A DNA stretch of 64,000 bases from CAVUBL01 sp963739795. Lineage in GTDB: Bacteria > Acidobacteriota > Thermoanaerobaculia > Multivoradales > DATKCC01. Below, piece by piece: positions 24,453-32,848 of the stretch. Position 1 is the stretch's first letter, and each line of letters starts with the position of its first letter. The stretch lies in contig CAVUBL010000018.1 of the NCBI GenBank assembly GCA_963739795.1, positions 1 to 64,000 of the forward strand, written 5' to 3'. A program made the translations under genes and the position numbers. The notes under the pieces were generated by a model, which saw only the letters and a program-made list of their open reading frames with translations, did not search any database and was not told the origin of the DNA.

Positions 24453-27400
24453 GAGACCGGCGGCTCGCCCGCCTGCTCCGGGCCGGCTTGCTGGTGGCGT
24501 GCGCTGTGGCGCTCGTCGCTGGCGGCCGGTCCGCGGGGGCGGCGCCGCCCGGTCTCGAGGCTCCCGACGCCCCGGACCGTCCCGCGGCGCAGCTCTTCGC
24601 GCTGCGCGTGCTCGCCCCCCTCGGCGTGCCCGCGGGCCGTCCGTTCACGGTCCGGGTGCAGGCATACAGCCCGTACACCTTCGCGGCGGCGGCCGGTGTC
24701 GACGTGGAGCTGGTGCTAGCGAGGGACGACGACGGCAAGACGATCGCCCGTCGGGAGGGAACGACCGGCGCTTCCGGAGTGCTCTCCTTCGAGCTCGACG
24801 CTCCTCGAGAGGCCGAGGCCGACACCGAGCTCGGCCTCTCCGCCCGCGGCCGCCGCGGGGGCCAGGAACGCCTCGCCGAGGAGGACCTCACCGTCCTCGG
24901 CGCCACCGTCTTGCTCTCCACCGATCGGGTCCTCTACCGGCCGGGGGAGGAAGTTCGGATGCGGGCCCTCTTCAGCCTCCGGGGCGGCGGGGTGCTGGCG
25001 GACCAGCCGGTGGAGCTCGGCGTCCAGGACCCGAGAGGCCGGCGCCTCTTCTCTCGGCGCCTCTCGACCTCCCGGTTCGGCATCGCCGCGACGAGCTGGC
25101 GGGTCCGCGGCGCGGAGGAGGAGGGGAACTACCGAGTCACCGCCGAGACGCCGAGCGGACGGCGGGTGTCGCGGTCCATCCGCATCGGGCCCTTCGAGAG
25201 CGCTCACTTCGCGGTCTCGGCGAGGCCCGAGGCGCCGTCCATCCTGCCCGGCCAGCCGGCCCGCATCGAGGTCCGCGCCCGGAGCCTGGTAGGGGAGCCG
25301 GTGCCGGGGGCGGAGGTCTCCGTGGCCCCGGGCTACTGGCCCCGAGACTGGGGTCCGGCCCCCGAGGCCCGGGGGGTGACCGGCGCCGACGGCCGTGCGG
25401 TGGTGACCCTCGATCTCCAGCGGGCGTGGCAGTCGCTGCCGGCCGATCCCGGTCTCTACGACGCGCGGTTCCTGGACGAGGAGCTCCTCGCCCGGGTCCG
25501 CCACCCGCTGAGCGGACGCGAGGCGACGGCGCGCACCGACCTGCGGCTTTCGCGCGAGCCGATCCAGGTCTACCTGGTGGGTTGGCAGCTCCCGCGGACG
25601 ACGCCGGCGGCGGGAGCTCTCTACGTCTCGGCAACCTACGCCGACGGCGCTCCCGCGCAATGCCGGGTGCGGGTTCGGGAGGGTCCGAACGGCCCGGTTC
25701 TCGCCACCGTGACGACCGACGCCCAAGGCCTCGGCCGCCTCGACCCGGCGGCGTTGCCCCCCTTGGGCGAGGCCGAGACTTCCTGGCGGCTTCGCCTGAC
25801 CGCCCGCGACTCCCGGGGCCGATCCGGGCACCTCGACGCCCAGGTGCAGGCGGAAGATGACGACCGGCTCCCGGTGCGAATCGAGCGCGGGGCCGGCAGC
25901 CTGGTCGACCCGGGCTCCGACCTGGCGGTGCGCCTGGTCCCTTACGGCGAGGGCCGGAAGGGCGGGTCCCAGGTCTCCGGGCCGTACCTGGTGGAGGTCC
26001 AGCGAGACTGGCGGACCCTGGCGACCAGGATCGTGCCGGCTCTCGCGGGTCCCACGCCCCTGGTGCTCTCCGGGGTCACCGGGCACCCGGGGGTCCTCAC
26101 CCTCTCGGTCTCCGACCTTTCGCCGTCCGCCGCGGGCGGCTGGCGCGCGCCCCTCGCCACCCGGAGCTTTCTCGTGCTCGGCGGGCCGCCCCTGCGCCTG
26201 GAGATCACCTCCGACCGGCCCTCCTACCGCCCGGGCGAACGGGCGACGATCCGGCTCCGGACGACCGGCGCCGGCGCCGAGCCGGTGCCCGCCGCGGTGG
26301 GGCTCGCCGTGGTCGATCGCGCCACCGAGCTCCGGCAGGCCCAGGAGGATCTCGGCGAGGGGCCATCGCTCCTCTCGCCCCTCGACGAGCGCTTGGGGGC
26401 GGGCGAGCTGGCGGGCTGGACCCTGGACCGCCTCGAAAATCTTCCGAGGGCCGCGGCCGCGCCGGCCGGGCTCGACCTATTGGCCGAGATTCTCCTGTCG
26501 GACCGACAGGCCGGCGGCCAGGTGAGCGAGGTCGACACCCCGATCGGCGACGACGAGCTGCGCTTCTCGGACTTCTTCGAGTGGCAGCTCGATCCGATCG
26601 CCCGGCGGGTCGAGAAGGCGCTCGGAGACCGGGAGCTGCGCCGGCCCCTCGACGAGCCCGAGACCTGGGCACTCCTCCGGACCCGCGGAGTCGATGCCTG
26701 CTCTCTCCTCGACCCGTGGGGCGTGCCGTACGGCTCGAGACTCCACGTCGTCGGCGACCGGCGAGTGCTCCAGATCACTTCGGCGGGGCGGGACCGGCGC
26801 TGGGGAACGGTGGACGACTTCGTGGCCCAGAGAGCCTCCTGGCGCTACTCCCGTCCGGCCGGCGAGGCGATCGAGGCCGTCCTCGACAAGCAGCTCGACG
26901 AGGCCCACGAGCTGGTGACCGACTCCGGGCGCCTCGCTGCCCTCGTCGCCGCCGCGGAGGGCGTCGACTTGCGCTCTCTCCGCGACCCGTGGGGCGGGCG
27001 CTACCGGTACTCGTGGCGGCTCGCGGGAGGCCGCTTCACCTGGCGGATCGAGAGCGCCGGCCCGGATCGGCGGTTCGGCACCGACGACCGGCCGTCCCTC
27101 GACGACGTGACGGCCTGGAAGGCGAGCGCCAACCTCACGCGGTGGCTCGACGGCCAGCTCTACCCGGCGCTCTCGGCCGCCGTGGGCGAGCTCGTGCCGG
27201 CCGACGTCTCCCTGGGCAGCCAGCGGCTGCGGGAGCTCGCGAGGCGCCTTGGCGAGGAAGTCCCCCCGCCGCTTCGCGACCCGTGGGGCCGGCCCTTCGC
27301 CTATCGGCTCCGCGAGGCCTGGCGGTACGCCAGCCGCCGGGTCGAGGCGCCCATCCGCTCGGGGCCTTCCGCGTCGCTCTCGGCGACCTCCCGCTCCGAG

Positions 27401-30190
27401 CCCCTGAGCCAGGAGGTCCTGGCGGTCTCGCTGGTCAGCCCCGGCCCGGACGGCGCCGCCGGAACCGACGACGACCAGCCGGTCGTCCGTTGGCAATTTC
27501 CGCTCCTCCAATCGAGCGGAGGAACGCCCGAGCCGGCACCGCGCGGTCTGATGCGAGCCGGCGGCGGCCTGCTGGCGGGCCAGGTCTCGGACGAGGACGG
27601 TGCCCCTCTTCCCGGGGTGACGATCGAAGCGCGAGCCTCGGGCGAGGTCGCCGCCGTCGCGGTCTCCGACGCCCAGGGAGAGTTCTCCATGGGCCTCGGC
27701 GTCGGGCGGTACCGGGTCCAGGCCCAGCTCGAGGGGTTCTCGACGGTGGAGATCCGGGACGTCTCGGTGGAGCGGAACCAGGTGACACGCCTCGACCTCA
27801 CGCTGTCGCCGGCCCTCGAAGAGGTGGTCACGGTCACCGCGGAGTCGCCCGCGTTGGCCAGCCCGAGGCCCCTTCCCGGGTTCCGGCCTACGGGCTCGTC
27901 TGTCCGGCCCCCGATCTCGACTCCCAGGCTGCGCAAGGACTTCCCGGACACCCTGCTCTGGCGCCCGGAGATCCTGACCGACGAACGGGGCGAGGCCGAG
28001 GTCGAGCTGCCCCTCGCCGACAGCGTGTCCACCTGGCACGTCGCGGGCCTCGCCTCCTCGCTCGCCGGCGACGCGACCGGCTCCGACCTCTCGCTCGTAG
28101 CCAGCCAGCCCTTCGTCGTCGAGCCCGATCTCCCGCCGCAGGCGACGGTCGGAGACCGGATCGAGGCGCCGGCGCTCTTGAGCAACCTGACGGGCGAGTC
28201 GGTTCGGGCCGCGGTCCGCGTCGCCGCGGCGCCGGGCCTGGAGTCGGCCGCCCACGGGGAGGAGGTCGCGGTACCGGCGGGCGGGAGCGAGCGCGTCGAC
28301 CTGCCGCTCCGCTTCGGCGCTCCGGGAGACGTGGCGGTACGGGTCACGGCCACCGGTGCGGACGTGGGCGACGCGGTCGAGCGGACGGTCGCCGTTCATC
28401 CCCTCGGGCGCGAGGAGACCGAGGTCGCGGGGCGCCTCATCGACGGCTCGGGAGACCTCGCTCTCGCGGTGCCGGACTCCGCCCTGGCGGGGACGGCACA
28501 CCTCGAGGTGCGCCTGTTCCCCGACCTCCGCAGCCAGCTCGCCGATGCCGCCCGTCAGCTCGCCGAGCGCCCGGGCGGCTGCGCCGAGCAGGTCGTCTCC
28601 GTGGCCTTCCCGAGCCTCTTCCGCCTGAAGCTGGGCTCGGATCTGGGCTCGGATCTGGGCTCGGACCTGGGCTCGGAGCTGGGCTCGGAGCTGGGCAGAG
28701 AGAGCGAAGCCGACCTCACCGCCCTCGAGACGGCCAGGGACGCCCTCGCCGCCCGGCGGAGCGCCGCGGGCGGGTACGGCTACTGGCCCGGCTGGGAGCC
28801 GGACCTGGCGCTGACCGCCTACGCCCTGGACTTCCTCGAGCGCGCCGGGCGCTTCGTCGACGTCTCTCCGGCGACTCCCGAGCGGGCGGGCTCCTGGCTG
28901 CGCAACCGTCAGCTCGGCGACGGGAGCTGGCGCCCGATCGACTCCGAGGCACCGGCGGACGACCCGTCCAGGGTCCGGCTCTCGGCCTTCGTCGCCGGGG
29001 CCCTCGCCGGGGTCTCCAGCGGGGCGGGGAGGGACGGCGACGAGCCGGCGGCGAACCGGGCCGCGGTCTCCCGGGCCCTTGCCTACCTGGCGCCGAGGGT
29101 GGCGGCGAGCGACGATCCGTACGCCGCCGCGGCGTACACCCTCGCCGCAGTGGCGGCCGACGAGACGAAGGATCGGGCGGCCGGCGTGGCGAAGCTGCGC
29201 GCCCTGGCCCACCAGACCGGGGGCGGGGCCTACTGGGAGGTCCTCGACAACACGCCGTTCTGGGGATGGGGGCTGAGCGGACGCTTCGAGACCACTGGCC
29301 TCGCGGTGCGGGCGCTGTTGGCAGCGGACGGGGCCGCGGGCGGGACGGCGGCGGCCCTGGCGCAGGCGGGCCTCGCCTACCTCCTGCGGGAGCGCCGGGC
29401 CGACGACCTCTGGGGCTCGACGCAGGCGACGATTCAGGCGCTCGGCGCGCTCGTGGCCGGTGCCGGGAGAAGCGTGGGAGAGGCATCCGTCGCCCCCGGC
29501 CAGCCCCCGAGCCTGGCCCTGACCCTCGACGGCCGTCCCGTGCCCCCTCCGGCAGACTCCGCCGGCGACGGCACGCCCCTTTCGATCACCGTCGCCGAGC
29601 CCCTCGCCGTCGGCGCCCACCGCCTGCACCTCGAGGCCCCGGGCACCGAGGGCGCCCTGGTCCAAGCGATCCTGCGCTACCGCGTCCCCTGGCCCCTCGG
29701 GTCGCCGTCCGGCGGCGACGAGGGCAGCGCCTCGTCGGCCGGAGGGGCGTTGGCCTTCTCTCGGAGCTGCCGACCCCTCTCGACCACGGTGGGCGAGCCG
29801 ATCACCTGCCGCGTCCGGGTCGAGCGCCGGGGCTATCGGGGAGCCGGCATGCTGATCGCCGAGGTCGGGCTGCCGCCGGGGGCCGAGGTCGACCGGCCGG
29901 CTCTCGAGACGGCGAGGGGCAAGATCGCGGGCTTGGCGGACTTCGAGCTCAGCCCAGGCCGCGTGATCCTCTACCTCTGGCCGCGAGCCGCCGGAATCGA
30001 AGTGCCCGTCGTCTTCCGGCCGCGCATGGCCATGACGGCGGTCTCCGAGCCCTCCACGCTCTACGACTACTACGCCCCCGACGCCCGCGTGACCCTGGCG
30101 CCGGAACGTTTCAACATCCTCCGCGCTCCCCGCCGGTCCGCCGCCGCCGGATCTCGAACAGCACCAACGCCGCCGCCACCGCCGCGTTGA
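24449..30190 (+). CDS. Giant alpha-2-macroglobulin-like secreted protein with thioester and pseudopilin-like insertions
   Basis: A 1,913-aa protein starting at GTG 24449, overlapping the etfA stop by four bases. A signal peptide (LLVACAVALVAGG...SAGA) leads into MG-type beta domains (VLLSTDRVLYRPGEEVRMRAL). Three unusual blocks follow at about residues 755, 846 and 944, each reading DPWG-x-x(Y/F)-Y...(G/A)PD...(G)T-D-D. A carboxypeptidase-regulatory domain (~1040-1128) ends EEVVTVTAES. The A2M domain is TLLWRPEILTDERGEAEVELPLADSVSTWHV. The thioester C-A-E-Q is at residues 1378-1381, then an alpha/alpha TED domain (GYGYWPGWEPDLALTAYAL) and a C-terminal receptor-binding-like domain. Bacterial A2Ms trap proteases in the periplasm. 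No pbpC is adjacent. Its 3' end overlaps the opposite gene by 80 bases. Confidence 0.88.
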   Translation: MRDRRLARLLRAGLLVACAVALVAGGRSAGAAPPGLEAPDAPDRPAAQLFALRVLAPLGVPAGRPFTVRVQAYSPYTFAAAAGVDVELVLARDDDGKTIARREGTTGASGVLSFELDAPREAEADTELGLSARGRRGGQERLAEEDLTVLGATVLLSTDRVLYRPGEEVRMRALFSLRGGGVLADQPVELGVQDPRGRRLFSRRLSTSRFGIAATSWRVRGAEEEGNYRVTAETPSGRRVSRSIRIGPFESAHFAVSARPEAPSILPGQPARIEVRARSLVGEPVPGAEVSVAPGYWPRDWGPAPEARGVTGADGRAVVTLDLQRAWQSLPADPGLYDARFLDEELLARVRHPLSGREATARTDLRLSREPIQVYLVGWQLPRTTPAAGALYVSATYADGAPAQCRVRVREGPNGPVLATVTTDAQGLGRLDPAALPPLGEAETSWRLRLTARDSRGRSGHLDAQVQAEDDDRLPVRIERGAGSLVDPGSDLAVRLVPYGEGRKGGSQVSGPYLVEVQRDWRTLATRIVPALAGPTPLVLSGVTGHPGVLTLSVSDLSPSAAGGWRAPLATRSFLVLGGPPLRLEITSDRPSYRPGERATIRLRTTGAGAEPVPAAVGLAVVDRATELRQAQEDLGEGPSLLSPLDERLGAGELAGWTLDRLENLPRAAAAPAGLDLLAEILLSDRQAGGQVSEVDTPIGDDELRFSDFFEWQLDPIARRVEKALGDRELRRPLDEPETWALLRTRGVDACSLLDPWGVPYGSRLHVVGDRRVLQITSAGRDRRWGTVDDFVAQRASWRYSRPAGEAIEAVLDKQLDEAHELVTDSGRLAALVAAAEGVDLRSLRDPWGGRYRYSWRLAGGRFTWRIESAGPDRRFGTDDRPSLDDVTAWKASANLTRWLDGQLYPALSAAVGELVPADVSLGSQRLRELARRLGEEVPPPLRDPWGRPFAYRLREAWRYASRRVEAPIRSGPSASLSATSRSEPLSQEVLAVSLVSPGPDGAAGTDDDQPVVRWQFPLLQSSGGTPEPAPRGLMRAGGGLLAGQVSDEDGAPLPGVTIEARASGEVAAVAVSDAQGEFSMGLGVGRYRVQAQLEGFSTVEIRDVSVERNQVTRLDLTLSPALEEVVTVTAESPALASPRPLPGFRPTGSSVRPPISTPRLRKDFPDTLLWRPEILTDERGEAEVELPLADSVSTWHVAGLASSLAGDATGSDLSLVASQPFVVEPDLPPQATVGDRIEAPALLSNLTGESVRAAVRVAAAPGLESAAHGEEVAVPAGGSERVDLPLRFGAPGDVAVRVTATGADVGDAVERTVAVHPLGREETEVAGRLIDGSGDLALAVPDSALAGTAHLEVRLFPDLRSQLADAARQLAERPGGCAEQVVSVAFPSLFRLKLGSDLGSDLGSDLGSELGSELGRESEADLTALETARDALAARRSAAGGYGYWPGWEPDLALTAYALDFLERAGRFVDVSPATPERAGSWLRNRQLGDGSWRPIDSEAPADDPSRVRLSAFVAGALAGVSSGAGRDGDEPAANRAAVSRALAYLAPRVAASDDPYAAAAYTLAAVAADETKDRAAGVAKLRALAHQTGGGAYWEVLDNTPFWGWGLSGRFETTGLAVRALLAADGAAGGTAAALAQAGLAYLLRERRADDLWGSTQATIQALGALVAGAGRSVGEASVAPGQPPSLALTLDGRPVPPPADSAGDGTPLSITVAEPLAVGAHRLHLEAPGTEGALVQAILRYRVPWPLGSPSGGDEGSASSAGGALAFSRSCRPLSTTVGEPITCRVRVERRGYRGAGMLIAEVGLPPGAEVDRPALETARGKIAGLADFELSPGRVILYLWPRAAGIEVPVVFRPRMAMTAVSEPSTLYDYYAPDARVTLAPERFNILRAPRRSAAAGSRTAPTPPPPPR
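28631..28690 (+). repeat. Tandem 12-bp repeat, five copies, in the A2M-like gene
   Basis: CTGGGCTCGGAY/G is repeated five times in direct succession, encoding (L-G-S-D/E)5 at about residues 1395-1414, 14 residues after the thioester. It is in frame and a natural site for slipped-strand length change. Confidence 0.9.
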
Positions 30191-30920
30191 GGGACTCGAC
30201 GGGCGCGGCGAGGGGGATCGTGAGGCCGCGCTCCGCGCGCCGGCGGATCTCCTCGGACACTCCCTGTCCCTCCGAGCCCACGGCGAGCACCAAGGTACCG
30301 TCGAGGGGCGCCTGCCACAGCGGCGTGCCGCCGCGGGGGACGAGGGCCGTCCAGCGCGGTGGAGGGCCGCCTCCGGCCAGGTGCCGGTCGAGGGCTTCGG
30401 GCTCGACGCCCACGGCGACCGGGAGACGCAGCAGGCTGCCCGCCGAGCCGCGGAGCGCGCGCGGATGGTTCGGGTGGGCGGTCTCGGGCGACAGGGCGAG
30501 GCCGGTGGCTCCCGCGGCCTCGGCGGCGCGTGCGACGGCGCCGAGGTTGCCGGGGTCCTGGATCCGCTCGAGGTAGAGGTAGACACCGTCCCGGCGCCGC
30601 GGCAGGGTCTCGACGCCGTGCCGGGGGAGCCGCGCGACGGCGAGCAGGCCGCGCGGCGAGTCGGCGTCCCCGAGCTCTTCGAGGAGCTCGTCGGCGACCT
30701 CGAGGGGCGGCTGGGGGAGGGCGGAGAGGGCCTGGAGAAGGGCGTCTCCGTCCGGACGGCCGGCCCGGAAGCCGGGCGTGACCAGGACCTCCTCGAGGGC
30801 CAGCCCGGCCGCCAGCGCCTCGGACACGAGGTGTGGACCCTCGAGAAGCGCGCGGTCGCCTTTACTTCGCCGGAGACGCCGAATATCCTTGAGCCTTCGA
30901 TTGTGCCGACTGGTGATCAA
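30111..30920 (-). CDS. TrmH/SpoU-family RNA 2'-O-methyltransferase
   Basis: A 269-aa SPOUT methyltransferase using S-adenosylmethionine. N-terminal substrate-binding domain (ITSRHNRRLKDIRRLRRSKGDRALLEGPHLVSEAL) is of the RlmB/TsnR/YsgA type. The catalytic knot carries motif 1 YLERIQDPGNLGAVARAAEAAG, motif 2 LAVGSEGQGVSEEI and motif 3 IPLAAPVESLNAAVAAALVLFE. The target is probably 23S rRNA, but tRNA cannot be excluded. Its last 80 bases lie antisense to the end of the A2M-like gene. Confidence 0.92.
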   Translation of the reverse strand: MITSRHNRRLKDIRRLRRSKGDRALLEGPHLVSEALAAGLALEEVLVTPGFRAGRPDGDALLQALSALPQPPLEVADELLEELGDADSPRGLLAVARLPRHGVETLPRRRDGVYLYLERIQDPGNLGAVARAAEAAGATGLALSPETAHPNHPRALRGSAGSLLRLPVAVGVEPEALDRHLAGGGPPPRWTALVPRGGTPLWQAPLDGTLVLAVGSEGQGVSEEIRRRAERGLTIPLAAPVESLNAAVAAALVLFEIRRRRTGGERGGC

Positions 30921-30930
30921 TGCCTACTAA
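30901..30930 (+). promoter_or_regulatory. Putative promoter for the DUF84-metK pair
   Basis: TTGTGC (30901-30906), 18 bases, TACTAA (30925-30930), in the divergent gap between the methyltransferase gene and the next plus-strand gene. Weak to moderate match. Confidence 0.35.
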
Positions 30931-30993
30931 TCTTAGCTTCCCTTCGAGGCTCCAGGGTCCCTGTGAGCAGCCACCGCGCCCGGGAGGCGCGGC

Positions 30994-31599
30994 GTGATGG
31001 AGTTGCGCGACTTCTGGCAGCGGCTCCAGATCGGGGTCGAGGTGGCGGTGGCGGGCTCCACCCCCGACCGGCACCTGGGCGTCCGGGACGGTTTCGTCCG
31101 ATTCTTCCGCGAGCGCCTCGACCGGCCGGTGTCGATCGCAGTCGTTCCGCAGGAGGGCTCGGCGGAGTCCCGCGGGCTCCCGGTGAGCGACCAGGAGGTG
31201 ATGAGCCTGGTGCGCAGCCGGGCCCTCGACCTCGAGAAGCGCTTCGCTGGCCAGTACCACGTCTTCGCGGCGAGCGAGGGCGGTCTCCACACCGTCGAGA
31301 GTAACGAGGGCACCCTCTACTTCGTGCGCAACTGGACCCTGCTGTCGAGCCCGATCGGCAGGGCGTGGGGATCTAGCGGCTCGGTCCAGCTCCCGGAACG
31401 TCTGATCTCCGGTCTCGCCCACGACCAGGTGCCCTTCATCGTCCCGGGGACCCGCAAGAGCGGGGGGATGATCAGCTCCCTGACCGGCGGGCTCGAGACC
31501 CGGAGGACGGCGGTCGAGACCGCCACGCTCCATGCGCTGTCCACCCTCTTCTTCGGAATTCTCGGCACCGGCACCGAGCGCTCCCTGCGCTGGCCGTGA
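30994..31599 (+). CDS. DUF84-like non-canonical purine NTPase
   Basis: A ~200-aa protein, start GTG 30994 or ATG 30997. The order of motifs fits the DUF84/YjjX (inosine/xanthosine triphosphatase, PRRC1-like) fold: VEVAVAGSTPDRHLGVRDGFVRFF, a G-L-P-V-S-D-Q-E block, AASEGGLHTVE, a tryptophan-rich FVRNWTLLSS strand, AWGSSGSVQLPERLI, then VPGTRKSGGMISSLTGG followed by RRTAVETATLHAL. YjjX-type enzymes hydrolyse ITP/XTP to sanitise the nucleotide pool. The assignment rests on motif order only. Sixteen bases separate it from metK, so the two are cotranscribed. Confidence 0.6.
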   Translation: MMELRDFWQRLQIGVEVAVAGSTPDRHLGVRDGFVRFFRERLDRPVSIAVVPQEGSAESRGLPVSDQEVMSLVRSRALDLEKRFAGQYHVFAASEGGLHTVESNEGTLYFVRNWTLLSSPIGRAWGSSGSVQLPERLISGLAHDQVPFIVPGTRKSGGMISSLTGGLETRRTAVETATLHALSTLFFGILGTGTERSLRWP

Positions 31600-31615
31600 G
31601 AAAGGCATCCACATC

Positions 31616-32797
31616 ATGAGCGAAGGCAAGACCCACCTCTTCACGTCCGAGTCGGTCACCGAGGGACATCCCGACAAGGTGGCCGACCAGATCTCGGACG
31701 CGGTGCTCGACGAGGTCCTGAGCCACGATCCGAGCGGCCGTGTGGCGTGCGAGACGCTGGTCACCACGGGGATGGTCCTGGTCGCCGGAGAGATCACCAC
31801 CCGTGGCTCGGTGGACTTCAACTCCGTGGTCCGGCGCACGGTCCGGGACATCGGCTACACGAGCAACGACTTCGGGTTCGACGCGGATAGCTGCGCGGTG
31901 CTCTCGGCCGTCGACCCCCAGTCCCCCGACATCGCCCAGGGGGTGGACACGGGCGGCGCCGGCGACCAGGGGCTGATGTTCGGCTTCGCCTGCCGCGAGA
32001 CCCAGCAGCTCATGCCCCTACCCATCATGCTCGCCCACGGGCTCACCCGCCGCCTGGCCGAGGCCCGGCGCACCGGCGAGATCCCGTGGCTGCGTCCCGA
32101 CGGCAAGAGCCAGGTGACGGTGGAGTACGACGGCCACCGCCCCCTGCGCGTGGACACGGTGGTCGTCTCCACCCAGCACGCGGCCGACGCCGGCAACGAC
32201 CAGATCCGCCAGACGGTCATCGAGAAGGTGATCCGCCGAGTGGTCCCGGGCACGCTCCTCGACGAGGAGACCAAGTTCCACATCAACCCCACCGGCCGGT
32301 TCGTCATCGGCGGCCCGCAGGGCGATTGCGGCCTGACCGGGCGCAAGATCATCGTGGACACCTACGGCGGCTACGGCAGCCACGGCGGCGGCGCCTTCTC
32401 GGGCAAGGACCCGACCAAGGTCGACCGCTCGGCGAGCTACATGGCGCGCCACATCGCCAAGAACCTGGTGGCCGCCGGCCTCGGCGACCGGGTGGAGGTC
32501 CAGCTCGCCTACGCCATCGGCGTCGCCGAGCCGGTCTCGGTCCACGTGGACACCGAGGGCACGTCCCCGGTCTCCGATCGGCGCCTCGAGGCGGCGGTCC
32601 GGGAGTTCTTCCCCCTGACCCCGCGGGGCATCATCGACTACCTCGACCTGCGCCGGCCCATCTACAGGAAGACCGCGGCCTACGGGCACTTCGGCCGGGA
32701 GGAGGAGGAGTTCACCTGGGAGCGCACCGGCCGGGCGAGCGAGCTGCGCCAGGTGGTGGGGGTCGAGGGCGAGGTGCCGGCGGTCCCGGCGCTCTGA
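31616..32797 (+). CDS. metK: S-adenosylmethionine synthetase
   Basis: A 393-aa MAT enzyme making SAM from methionine and ATP. HLFTSESVTEGHPDKVADQISDAVLD contains the ATP-binding GHPDK; GAGDQGLMFG binds methionine/ATP; GGYGSHGGGAFSGKDPTKVDRSA is the P-loop-like signature. Length is typical. Only 16 bases separate it from the preceding gene, so no SAM riboswitch can fit. Confidence 0.97.
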   Translation: MSEGKTHLFTSESVTEGHPDKVADQISDAVLDEVLSHDPSGRVACETLVTTGMVLVAGEITTRGSVDFNSVVRRTVRDIGYTSNDFGFDADSCAVLSAVDPQSPDIAQGVDTGGAGDQGLMFGFACRETQQLMPLPIMLAHGLTRRLAEARRTGEIPWLRPDGKSQVTVEYDGHRPLRVDTVVVSTQHAADAGNDQIRQTVIEKVIRRVVPGTLLDEETKFHINPTGRFVIGGPQGDCGLTGRKIIVDTYGGYGSHGGGAFSGKDPTKVDRSASYMARHIAKNLVAAGLGDRVEVQLAYAIGVAEPVSVHVDTEGTSPVSDRRLEAAVREFFPLTPRGIIDYLDLRRPIYRKTAAYGHFGREEEEFTWERTGRASELRQVVGVEGEVPAVPAL

Positions 32798-32848
32798 GGG
32801 TGAGGTAGGGGAGGGGCCGGCGCGGCCGGTTCCCCCGCTGGGATAGAG

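Noticed and set aside
26477..30586. A 1,369-codon open frame antisense to the alpha-2-macroglobulin-like gene
   Set aside because: High G+C produces long antisense frames. It has no recognisable domains, whereas the plus strand carries a full A2M architecture with thioester.
31600..31615. SAM riboswitch before metK
   Set aside because: Only 16 bases separate metK from the preceding gene and no such structure is seen.
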